Shown: piece by piece, positions 5,726 to 12,820 of the stretch | Position numbering within the stretch: position 1 is the first letter of the stretch | Layout of the letters: every line of letters starts with the position of its first letter | Source: Spirochaetaceae bacterium | GTDB lineage: Bacteria; Spirochaetota; Spirochaetia; Treponematales; Breznakiellaceae | NCBI GenBank assembly: GCA_031284645.1 | Contig: JAITXS010000088.1 | Coordinates: 1-13,324, forward strand | DNA: 13,324 nucleotides | Reading direction: 5' to 3' | Position numbers and translations under genes: made by a program | The notes under the pieces: generated by a model | What the model was told of the DNA's origin: nothing | Databases searched by the model: none | Seen by the model: the letters and a program-made list of their open reading frames with translations, nothing else

Positions 5726-6304
5726 ATGCCTATTGTTTTTTCAAAATCAGCCTTGCTTGAAATTGACGTCCAAAACGACTTTTGCCTTCACGGCGCTCTT
5801 GCCATCACGGACGGAGACGGTGTCATCCCGCCTTTAAATGACACGGCCCGTTCTTTTGCGGAACACGGTGCGCCTGTTATTGCCACACAAGACTGGCATC
5901 CTGCAAAACATTGCTCGTTTGTGTCTTCGGGTGGGACTTGGCCCCCGCATTGTGTACAAGGGAGTCAGGGTGCGGAATTACATCCCGCCTTGGATAAAAA
6001 TCCTCTTAGCTTGATCCTCCGTAAAGGATTTCGTCCGGATATGGATTCTTATTCGGCTTTTTTTGAAAATGACCGAAAAACTCCGACCGGTCTTGCCGGA
6101 TACCTTAAAAGCCTCGGACGCGAAACCGTTTATATAGGCGGTTTAGCGACGGATTACTGTGTGCTGTACAGTGCGCTTGATGCGGTCGCGCTAGGTTTTA
6201 GAACTTTGGTATTTGCAGACTCGGTGCGTGGCGTAAACATACCGGAAGGATCCGTTGTAAAAGCTTTTGTATCCATGAAAGCCGCCGGAATAACAATTAT
6301 ATGA
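5726..6304 (+). CDS. pncA: Nicotinamidase (isochorismatase superfamily)
   Basis: The enzyme hydrolyses nicotinamide to nicotinate and ammonia in NAD salvage. The 192-residue protein has the cysteine-hydrolase triad of PncA: Asp14 in LEIDVQNDF, Lys100 in ILRKGF and the nucleophile Cys145 in GGLATDYCVLYSALDA. The metal-site residues are Asp56 and His58 in ATQDWHP and His75 in WPPHCVQGS. WPPHCVQGS and the metal-site residues separate PncA from isochorismatases. AGGAG (5713-5717) lies in the end of the transporter gene, 8 nt before the ATG. No known biochemical link to amino-acid uptake explains the pairing; it may simply be co-transcription. The 84 nt to fabG show no clear terminator, so read-through is possible. 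Confidence 0.92.
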   Translation: MPIVFSKSALLEIDVQNDFCLHGALAITDGDGVIPPLNDTARSFAEHGAPVIATQDWHPAKHCSFVSSGGTWPPHCVQGSQGAELHPALDKNPLSLILRKGFRPDMDSYSAFFENDRKTPTGLAGYLKSLGRETVYIGGLATDYCVLYSALDAVALGFRTLVFADSVRGVNIPEGSVVKAFVSMKAAGITII

Positions 6305-6388
6305 ATTAAAGACCTTGACTACAGTAATTCCGGCTGAAAAAACATCCGGTAATAAAAAAAATAGTATTGTATAGGTTAGGAGAATAAT

Positions 6389-7120
6389 ATGTTGCAAGGG
6401 AAAAAAGCGCTGGTTACCGGGGCTTCACGAGGGATAGGACGCGCCGTAACGGAGAGATTTCTTGCCGAAGGCGCGGAAGTATGGGGGATCAGCACGAAAG
6501 AGCCCTCGGATCTGCATGAACGCATAGAACAGGCAGAAGGAAGATTGCACTGGCAGAGCGCGGACTTATCTCAGCTTGAAAGTGTTGAGCCGCTTATTGA
6601 GTCGATGGTTAAAGAAACAGGCGGCTTTGATATCCTCGTAAATAACGCCGGTATTACCCGTGACAATCTTTCGTTCAGGATGAGTCTTGCCGACTTCCAA
6701 AAAGTTCTTGACCTCAATCTTACTGCCGCCTTCCTGCTTGCGCGTACCATAGGGCGCGATATGATTCGAAAGCGCTCAGGTTCAATTATCAATATGTCAA
6801 GCGTGGTTGGTATTCATGGTAACGGCGGACAGGCAAACTATGCGGCGGCTAAAGCCGGGCTTATCGGTGTTACAAAAAGTATCGCAATGGAAGCGGCGGG
6901 CAGAGGCGTTCGGGTAAATGCGATAGCGCCGGGATTTATAGCTACCGATATGACTGCGGCAATGAGCGCCGAGGCAAAAGAAAAAGTTTCCTCCGCAATC
7001 CCAATGAAGCGGTTGGGGCAGCCGGAAGATATTGCCGCGCTTGCCCATTTTCTTGCGAGCGATGAATCTGCGTATATTACCGGACAAGTCATTCCTGTAG
7101 ACGGCGGTATGTTTTTTTAG
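6389..7120 (+). CDS. fabG: 3-oxoacyl-[acyl-carrier-protein] reductase (FabG-type SDR)
   Basis: This cytosolic enzyme reduces beta-ketoacyl-ACP to the 3-hydroxy form with NADPH in fatty-acid synthesis. The 243-residue sequence shows the short-chain dehydrogenase marks at the positions of E. coli FabG: TGASRGIG (10-17), NNAG (85-88), Asn110, catalytic Ser138, Tyr151 and Lys155, and PGFIATDMT (181-189), ending in the family's GQVIPVDGGM. AGGAGA (6378-6383) is 5 nt before the ATG. FabG-like SDRs with other substrates look much the same. No other fatty-acid genes lie in the window, so the ACP substrate is the likeliest but not proven assignment. The following TSCPD gene begins 9 nt past the stop and uses AGGAG overlapping the stop codon. 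Confidence 0.85.
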   Translation: MLQGKKALVTGASRGIGRAVTERFLAEGAEVWGISTKEPSDLHERIEQAEGRLHWQSADLSQLESVEPLIESMVKETGGFDILVNNAGITRDNLSFRMSLADFQKVLDLNLTAAFLLARTIGRDMIRKRSGSIINMSSVVGIHGNGGQANYAAAKAGLIGVTKSIAMEAAGRGVRVNAIAPGFIATDMTAAMSAEAKEKVSSAIPMKRLGQPEDIAALAHFLASDESAYITGQVIPVDGGMFF

Positions 7121-7129
7121 GAGCTCTCT

Positions 7130-7378
7130 ATGTATGAATATAAAACACACGGCACCTGTTCTGTTGCCCTGCGATTCGATATAAACGAAAATAAAATTCA
7201 TCATGTCGAATTTGACGGCGGCTGTAACGGTAATTTAAAGGCAATTGCCAAACTTGTGGAAGGCATGGATGCACAAGAATGTATCGGAAAATTAAAAGGC
7301 ATTCGTTGCGGCTATAAACCTACCTCCTGCGGAGATCAGCTGGCTGCCGCGATTGAGCTTGCCCTTGAAAATACATAA
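7130..7378 (+). CDS. Small TSCPD-domain protein (TIGR03905 type), function unknown
   Basis: This 82-residue protein consists of one TSCPD domain, a fold also found at the C-terminus of B12-dependent ribonucleotide reductases and in small stand-alone proteins. It has five cysteines: Cys10 (HGTCS), Cys32 (GGCNGN), Cys51, Cys60 (GIRCGYK) and Cys67 in the family motif TSCGDQLA. The spacing suggests metal or redox binding, but no function is established. AGGAG (7119-7123) overlaps the fabG stop and is 6 nt before the ATG, so the two are co-transcribed and probably coupled. The convergent dus gene follows after a hairpin. Confidence 0.85.
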   Translation: MYEYKTHGTCSVALRFDINENKIHHVEFDGGCNGNLKAIAKLVEGMDAQECIGKLKGIRCGYKPTSCGDQLAAAIELALENT

Positions 7379-7430
7379 TCTTTTTCGCAGTCATTACTGA
7401 AACAAATGGTGCTGCTGTGATTTAGAAAAT

Positions 7431-7462
7431 ATTGTATTACCACATACAATTGGTAATATAAT
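7431..7462. terminator. Hairpin between the convergent TSCPD and dus genes
   Basis: ATTGTATTACCA (7431-7442) pairs with TGGTAATATAAT (7451-7462) over 12 positions with one G-T pair and an 8-nt loop. It lies 52 nt past the TSCPD stop and 17 nt past the dus stop. On the minus strand a modest T-rich stretch (ATATTTTC) follows, so it suits dus better. The TGGTA/TACCA stem resembles the core of the rpn-linked repeats, probably by chance. Confidence 0.5.
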
Positions 7463-7479
7463 GCCGGTCCGGGGATTTT

Positions 7480-8454
7480 TCAAAACGAGAAATCTTTAAG
7501 GATAAGCCGGTACTCTGCAATATTAGCCGCACGGACAAGGGAATTTCTGAGTGCCGCGGCACCCGGACATGCTTTTAGATACGCGCAAAAAACTTTCCTC
7601 ATTTCAAGACAGGCTTTCTTTTCCCCCAGCTCTTGGGAGAGCAGTTCTAAATGGCGGAAGGCGGTTCTAAGGCGCTCGGTATACGGGGCACTTTCATGTG
7701 CGCCGGTCAAGAGGAGAGAACGTGTTTCCTCAAAGACAAAGGGGTTGCCCATAGCGCCCCGGGCAAACATCACGGCGGCACAGCCGGTTTCTTTTAACAT
7801 ACGTGCAGCATCTTGCGGCGTGTATAAGTCGCCCGATCCGCTTACGGGAACCGGCAGCCGTGCGGCAAGATCCGCAATATGCCGCCAGTCGCTTTTACCT
7901 TCGTAAGCCTGAGCTCTGGTTCTCGGGTGCAGACTCACCATTGCTGCCCCTGCCTCAACGGCGGCATCGGCACATTCATTGTAATTTATCGAATGGGCAT
8001 CCCATCCCGAACGTATTTTAACGCTTACGGGGATTGGCGTAACAGCTTTTACAACAGCAGAAACAATACGGGCCAATTGAGCCGGATTCCCTGTCAGTGC
8101 GGCTCCGGCACCGGTCTTGGTTACTTTTGGTACCGGACAACCCGCATTTATATCAATAAGCGCAGGTTTGTATGACAAGACAATTTTCGCCGCCGCCGCC
8201 ATCACTTCGGGAGAAGCGCCAAAAAGTTGAATCGCGTACTGTTTTTCGTTTTCCGCCCTCCGCAAAAGAACTTCTGTCCGCCACGGCGCGCGAATCAAAG
8301 CTTCGGATGAAATCAATTCGGTAAACGTAAAATTCGCTCCCTTTTCCAGACACAGCGAGCGGAAGACCCTGTCCGTATATCCTGCAACCGGAGCAAGAAA
8401 AAGATTCCCGCTCAAAGAAAGAGATCCGATTTGTATAGGCTTGTAGAGGCTCAT
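7480..8454 (-). CDS. dus: tRNA-dihydrouridine synthase, DusB-like
   Basis: This flavoenzyme reduces specific uridines in the tRNA D-loop using FMN and NADPH. At 324 residues it has the usual length: an FMN TIM barrel followed by a helical tRNA-binding domain (from about 245). Visible marks are LAPVAGYTDRVFR (20-32), QLFGA (76-80), DINAGCPVPKVTKTGAGAAL with catalytic Cys106, Lys146 (VSVKIRSGW), His176 (SLHPRTRAQAYEG), GSGD (206-209) and the FMN-phosphate site ARGAMGNPF (231-239). DINAGCPVPK points to the DusB branch. No Shine-Dalgarno lies within 15 nt of the ATG at 8454. TAATAT 9 nt upstream could be a -10 giving an almost leaderless mRNA. The gene is divergent from the M16 protease. Confidence 0.92.
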   Translation of the reverse strand: MSLYKPIQIGSLSLSGNLFLAPVAGYTDRVFRSLCLEKGANFTFTELISSEALIRAPWRTEVLLRRAENEKQYAIQLFGASPEVMAAAAKIVLSYKPALIDINAGCPVPKVTKTGAGAALTGNPAQLARIVSAVVKAVTPIPVSVKIRSGWDAHSINYNECADAAVEAGAAMVSLHPRTRAQAYEGKSDWRHIADLAARLPVPVSGSGDLYTPQDAARMLKETGCAAVMFARGAMGNPFVFEETRSLLLTGAHESAPYTERLRTAFRHLELLSQELGEKKACLEMRKVFCAYLKACPGAAALRNSLVRAANIAEYRLILKDFSF

Positions 8455-8607
8455 GCTATTATGATATTATTTTTTTCTAATAAAGAAAAGTAAAAAGGTG
8501 CGCTCTCTTCATTGCAAGAAAAAAATGCTAAAGAGCTGCTCAAAACAGAGCGCCTAAAAATAAAATCGTAATAATTTTATTTTAAAATACACAATATCGG
8601 AGTGGAC
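8455..8607. promoter_or_regulatory. Divergent regulatory region with inverted repeats
   Basis: This AT-rich gap must hold the promoters of dus (minus) and the M16 protease (plus). GCGCTCT and AGAGCGC form a 7-bp inverted repeat around a long loop (about 8502-8553). AAAATAAAAT (8557-8566) and ATTTTATTTT (8574-8583) form a perfect AT-only 10-bp stem just before the M16 ribosome binding site. TAAAAT (8583-8588) is a possible -10 for the protease, without a clear -35. No binding protein can be named. Confidence 0.35.
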
Positions 8608-11472
8608 ATGACATTTGCATTTTGTAAAAAGATTTTTGGAGTGAGCATCGCTGCGGCGTTTGTTTTTATCTTGGCTATTTCCTGTAAATCAGATGAAAAA
8701 AAATACGGAACACTAGGCTCTCCGGGTGATAAGGTTCCGCTTGTAAGCGAGGCCAGACACGGTGTTCTGCCAAATGGTTTAAGCTATTATGTTCTTGAAA
8801 ATAAAAAACCGGGGAACCGCGCCTATTTAACGCTTGCCGTTGACGCCGGTTCTGTGCTGGAAACAGACGACCAGCAGGGGCTTGCTCACTTTGTGGAACA
8901 CATGGCGTTTGAGGGAACAAGCCGTTTTCCCAAAAATGAGCTGGATACTTATCTGCGCTCGCTGGGCATGCGTTTTGGCCCTGACTTTAATGCGTTTACC
9001 TCTTATGAGGAGACCGTATATGAGATTGTCGTACCCACGGAAGCAAACAGCGAAGGGGTCAAGCAGATTCCGGAGAAAGCGCTTGAAATACTCGATGATT
9101 GGACTCATTCGATTTTATTTCAGTCCAACGAAGTTGATAAAGAACGCCTGATTGTTTTGGAAGAATACCGAAGCCGCCTTGGTGTTGCCGACAGGATGTA
9201 CAAAGTTCTCCTGCCGGTTTTATTTGAAGGCTCTCAATATGCCGAAAGGCGGCCCATCGGTGTACCCGAGGTTATTGAAAACGCGCCGCCTGATGTACTC
9301 AAAACTTTTTATAATAAATGGTACCGAGCCGATAATATGGCTGTTATCCTGGTTGGTGATTTTGACGCAGAGAGCGTAGAAGAGTCGCTTCTTTCGCATT
9401 TTACCCTGCCGAAACCTGACTCCCCGCTTGATAAACCAATATACGATCTTCCTCCTCCGCAGAAAGGGAATGTTAAAACGCTTATCTTTACGGACAGCGA
9501 AGAAACATCCACCGATATAGCCTTATACTATAAACGGCCTTTTAAACCACAGAACAATAGTCTTGAAGATTTTAGAAATGCGTTGATAGATTCTCTTATT
9601 GATACCATGCTCGGTTTCCGTTTTGAGGAGGCCGAACAAAAAATTGACACCCCGTGTTTTAATATAGGATCGGCTAACTTCCGTTATGTAAGGCGATCAT
9701 TATACTATTACATGGGCGCTACGGCAAAAACAGGCCGCGCGGCTGAAACATTAAAAATGCTTTTAGAGCAAAAAGAATCTCTTGGGCGTTACGGATTCCT
9801 TGACAGTGAAATTGAAAGAGCAAAACAGGACTTTCTTGCCTCATGGGAAGAACGTGCCGCCGAAAAAGAGAAAATTAATTCACAGGAATATATAAGTTCT
9901 TTTACCGGTCATTTCCTCAGGAAAGAAGATGCCGCCGGTGTTGATTGGATTTTAGACGCCGTAAAAACACTCCTCCCGCTTATCAGTGCGAAAGACCTTC
10001 ATAATGCGGTAAAAGATTATTTCTCGGCGGGTGATCTTTTGGTTTTCATCAGCGCAAATGAAGCTGATCGGGACAGCCTGCCTTCGGATGATGAAATTAT
10101 TTCTCTTGTAAAAGAGAGTACAAAGTTAAAACTCGAAAAACCCAGGGACGCCGTGATAAACGGTGAGCTTTTAAGAGATCTGCCGGCAAAGGGCAGCATC
10201 AGCGAGGAATCTATTGATAATGATTCGTCAACCCTGATATGGGATTTAAGCAACGGTGCCCGCGTTCTGTTAAAGAGTACTGAAAATAAAAACGATCAAA
10301 TTCAATTCTACGCGCTGGCGAAAGGAGGCATAACAAGTGTTCCTTTAAATGATATTCCATCGGCAAAACTTGCCTCTGAAATCACCAATGCTTCCGGCGT
10401 CGGCGATTGGAATTTAAATGAGATTACCAAAATGTTGACAGGTAAACAGGTATCCCTTTCATTTAACGCTTCTCTGTGGGCCCGAAGCATCGAAGGGAGC
10501 AGCACAAACGCCGATTTAAAAACTTTTTTTGAATTATTATATCTTCGCTATACCGCCCCGCGTCTTGAGGAGGAAGCAGCGGAAATTATAAAAGAACAAC
10601 ACAAAACAATTTTGGCGCAAAAATTGGATAATCCCGAATCATATTTTTATGATGAGGCGCAAAAAATTATATATGACAATAATCCGTATATTATTTCGCT
10701 CCAGGGACAGGACATTGAAAACTTCGATATTGAAAGCGCCCGGAGCTTTATCTTAAGATGCCTTAATCCCTCTGATTATATTTTTGCTTTTGTCGGGAAT
10801 ATAGATTTGGATGCTATACGCCCGCTTGTAGAAAACTATCTTGCCTCTATTCCGCAAAAAGAATCGTTTAATACTGCGGCGGATATAAAGATTAACTATC
10901 CTGATAAATTGGATAAAGCGATTTATAAAGGCAAAGAAGAGAAGAGTCTCGTGTTTTTAAATCATTCCCTGCACAAAAAATATAATGCAAATGATGGTAT
11001 AACAACAGAAGTTCTTTCCGCTTATCTTGATATACTCCTTACCGAAGTGGCACGTCAAAAACTCAATATGGTCTATGGTATTTCACCAAATGTAAGCGCC
11101 TCGCCCTTTCCGCCTGACGGCCTGTTAGACGCAAGTGTTTACTTTGTTTGTGATCCAAAACATGTTGAGGGGCTTAGTTCAGCGGTGGAAAATGAGCTGA
11201 TGAATATTGCCGGCGGCGCTATAGATCCTGATATGTTTAAGAATGCGAAATTGTCCCTGGTAAAAAATCGTGAAACTTTACGGGAAAGCAACGGATATAT
11301 CGCTCGATCTCTGGCCAATTATTCAAAGATATTCGATCTGCCCTTATCATATATTGACCGTAAAAGCGAACTATATGAAAGCACACAGGCCTCGGATATA
11401 ATAGCTGCAGCACGATCCCTGTTCAACGGATCCTTCGTTAGAATTGTCTTATATCCTGAAGGAGCAAAATAG
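8608..11472 (+). CDS. M16-family zinc metalloprotease, lipoprotein (PqqL-like, two-lobed)
   Basis: This is a 954-residue protein from the ATG at 8608; GGAG (8599-8602) lies 5 nt upstream, so the GTG at 8602 is rejected. The N-terminus is a lipoprotein signal: KK, a hydrophobic stretch, then LAISC with Cys26 as the lipidation site, so it sits in the outer part of the cell envelope. The inverted zinc motif HFVEH (His94, Glu97, His98) and the distal Glu in ERLIVLEEYR (185 or 186) show an active first lobe. The second lobe starts near 540 (STLIWDLSNGARVLLKS) and lacks HxxEH, as usual in this family. Size and layout resemble E. coli PqqL and other periplasmic M16 peptidases that clear or import peptides. 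The stop shares one base with the start of the next gene. The substrate is unknown. Confidence 0.9.
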   Translation: MTFAFCKKIFGVSIAAAFVFILAISCKSDEKKYGTLGSPGDKVPLVSEARHGVLPNGLSYYVLENKKPGNRAYLTLAVDAGSVLETDDQQGLAHFVEHMAFEGTSRFPKNELDTYLRSLGMRFGPDFNAFTSYEETVYEIVVPTEANSEGVKQIPEKALEILDDWTHSILFQSNEVDKERLIVLEEYRSRLGVADRMYKVLLPVLFEGSQYAERRPIGVPEVIENAPPDVLKTFYNKWYRADNMAVILVGDFDAESVEESLLSHFTLPKPDSPLDKPIYDLPPPQKGNVKTLIFTDSEETSTDIALYYKRPFKPQNNSLEDFRNALIDSLIDTMLGFRFEEAEQKIDTPCFNIGSANFRYVRRSLYYYMGATAKTGRAAETLKMLLEQKESLGRYGFLDSEIERAKQDFLASWEERAAEKEKINSQEYISSFTGHFLRKEDAAGVDWILDAVKTLLPLISAKDLHNAVKDYFSAGDLLVFISANEADRDSLPSDDEIISLVKESTKLKLEKPRDAVINGELLRDLPAKGSISEESIDNDSSTLIWDLSNGARVLLKSTENKNDQIQFYALAKGGITSVPLNDIPSAKLASEITNASGVGDWNLNEITKMLTGKQVSLSFNASLWARSIEGSSTNADLKTFFELLYLRYTAPRLEEEAAEIIKEQHKTILAQKLDNPESYFYDEAQKIIYDNNPYIISLQGQDIENFDIESARSFILRCLNPSDYIFAFVGNIDLDAIRPLVENYLASIPQKESFNTAADIKINYPDKLDKAIYKGKEEKSLVFLNHSLHKKYNANDGITTEVLSAYLDILLTEVARQKLNMVYGISPNVSASPFPPDGLLDASVYFVCDPKHVEGLSSAVENELMNIAGGAIDPDMFKNAKLSLVKNRETLRESNGYIARSLANYSKIFDLPLSYIDRKSELYESTQASDIIAAARSLFNGSFVRIVLYPEGAK

Positions 11473-12293
11473 TGGCTGTCATTACTATTTCACGCGAGCT
11501 TGCCGCACTTGGAGACGATATCGCAAAAGAACTGGGAAGAAAGATGTCGTACCGTTTTGTGAATCGTCAGGCCATTGAAGAACGTATAAAAAGTTACGGT
11601 GTAAGCAAAGATCATCTTCAAAAATACGATGAGCGAAAACCGTCTTTGTTTGCCTCTATTTCAGAAGAACGCGACGAGTATCTCCATTATTTAAAACAGG
11701 CATTATTTGATGAAGCGCAGGAAGGTAATTGTATTCTTATGGGGCGCGGTGCGTTTGCTCTATTTAGAGGTCTTCCGGCCCTTTTGCCGGTATTTCTGGT
11801 CTCCCCAATGAATATTCGCATTGAACGGGTGCGCAGTTATTTCCGTTGTGACGTAAAACGGGCAAAACAGATTATCGCCCAAAGCGACAGTGATCGCGCC
11901 GGTTTCCATCGTTATTTTTTTGAAAGCGACTGGAAGGATCCCGAAAATTACTACATCACAATAAATACAAGCAGCGCAACGCCTGCTGTGTGCGCCGAAA
12001 CCATCGCTCATTTTGCCGGTGTTTTGTTTGATGAAGAAGCGGAAAGGGCCTCGCGTAAAAAACTCAAAGAGCTTGCCCTTGCACAGGCCGTGGTTCATCA
12101 TATCTTGTACGAAAAAAAGATCGCTATTTATTTTTTGGATGCTTCCCTAAGCGGCACAACGGTAACACTCTACGGTGTTGCGAATTCTGTCCTTATGGTT
12201 GATGCAGCACTTGCCGCCGCACTGGAAGTCCCGTCTGTTGAGAAAGCAGTGCCGGAGATTCAAATTGCACAGGACTATTCGGTTATGCCCTAA
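11472..12293 (+). CDS. Cytidylate kinase-like protein with degenerate P-loop and C-terminal BON-like domain
   Basis: This 273-residue protein starts with GTG overlapping the protease stop (TAGTG); AAGGAG (11459-11464) is 7 nt upstream. Residues 1-190 follow the cytidylate-kinase-like family: VITISREL, GRGAFAL (91-97), PVFLVSPMNIRIERV (106-120) and DPENYYITINTS (156-167). The usual SRxxGSGGxxIGxxLA nucleotide loop reads SRELAALGDDIAKEL (7-21), with the GSGG replaced, so ATP binding and kinase activity are doubtful. Residues about 200-267 (QAVVHHILYEKKIAIYFLDA, GTTVTLYGVANS, VEKAVPEIQI) resemble a BON domain, a fold seen in envelope and lipid-binding proteins. No signal peptide is seen. Coupling to an envelope protease hints at a regulatory rather than metabolic role, but the function is unknown. 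Confidence 0.75.
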   Translation: MAVITISRELAALGDDIAKELGRKMSYRFVNRQAIEERIKSYGVSKDHLQKYDERKPSLFASISEERDEYLHYLKQALFDEAQEGNCILMGRGAFALFRGLPALLPVFLVSPMNIRIERVRSYFRCDVKRAKQIIAQSDSDRAGFHRYFFESDWKDPENYYITINTSSATPAVCAETIAHFAGVLFDEEAERASRKKLKELALAQAVVHHILYEKKIAIYFLDASLSGTTVTLYGVANSVLMVDAALAAALEVPSVEKAVPEIQIAQDYSVMP

Positions 12294-12350
12294 TGGTGCA
12301 AAACAGAAAAACGCTTTCAAACAAGAAAATAATTGATACAATCAGGAAAG

Positions 12351-12373
12351 AACCGACTAAAGTAGTCGGGTTT
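12351..12373 (+). terminator. Probable terminator after the kinase-like gene
   Basis: CCGACTA (12353-12359) and TAGTCGG (12363-12369) form a 7-bp stem with a 3-nt loop, extended past a bulged G by AA/TT. It lies about 58 nt after the stop. The T tract after it is short (TTT), so efficiency is uncertain. The rpn-linked repeat starts 18 nt further on. Confidence 0.5.
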
Positions 12374-12390
12374 GGGATATTGTGTTTAAA

Positions 12391-12573
12391 GGAGGGTAAT
12401 AGGGCTATGGGTTTAGAGTAGGGCTTTCTGGTATTACCAAACCCATAACCCTACAACCCAATTACCCTAATAAAGGGGTAGTAGGGGTAGAGGGTATAGT
12501 AATACAAGATACTCTACCCAATACCCTATTACCCCAGACCCTATTTAGACCCTTGCCCCTATTACCCTACTTT
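12391..12573. repeat. G-rich/C-rich intergenic repeat, copy 3 (downstream of the second rpn gene)
   Basis: Two foldback modules lie side by side. The first (12393-12467) is a G-rich arm, the core CTTTCTGGTATTACCAA with the perfect palindrome TGGTATTACCA, and a C-rich arm. The second (12475-12534) has G-rich 12475-12500 pairing with C-rich 12510-12534 around ATACAAGA. The end is ACCCTATTTAGACCCTT (12537-12554), running into the last codons of the rpn gene. Module order is the reverse of that in copy 2. No coding potential is evident in 12294-12544. Confidence 0.8.
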
Positions 12574-12820
12574 TATTTTTGAGCATTTCTTTAGCCGCTT
12601 TTGGGGTGTATCCCTGTTCAAGAAGATCGTAAAAACGGTCAATGCCCTTTTCAATACCCACTTCAATACCTTCTTCTCTGCCTTTTTCAATACCTCTGTT
12701 AATGCCCACTTCAATACCTCTGTCGATACCCTTTTCAATGCCCACTTCAATACCTTCGTCACGGCCTTCTTCGCGGGCAACTTCCAGAGCATCGTCCCAA
12801 TTCCATTCAGTAAATAGCAT
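12545..12820 (-). CDS. Putative intragenic small protein from an internal start in the second rpn (RpnS-like)
   Basis: The in-frame ATG reading from 12820 is preceded by GGAGG (12829-12833) with 8 nt between, exactly as in the first copy; the spacer differs by one silent base. The product would be 91 residues, MLFTEWNWDDALEVAREEGR followed by a longer repeat segment than in the first copy. Persistence of both site and spacing in two copies supports use, but the copies are so similar overall that this is not independent proof. Confidence 0.5.
   Translation of the reverse strand: MLFTEWNWDDALEVAREEGRDEGIEVGIEKGIDRGIEVGINRGIEKGREEGIEVGIEKGIDRFYDLLEQGYTPKAAKEMLKNKSRVIGARV

Noticed and set aside
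6797..7204. Minus-strand open frame across the fabG-TSCPD junction.
   Set aside because: It crosses two well-supported coupled genes on the other strand and shows no family features.
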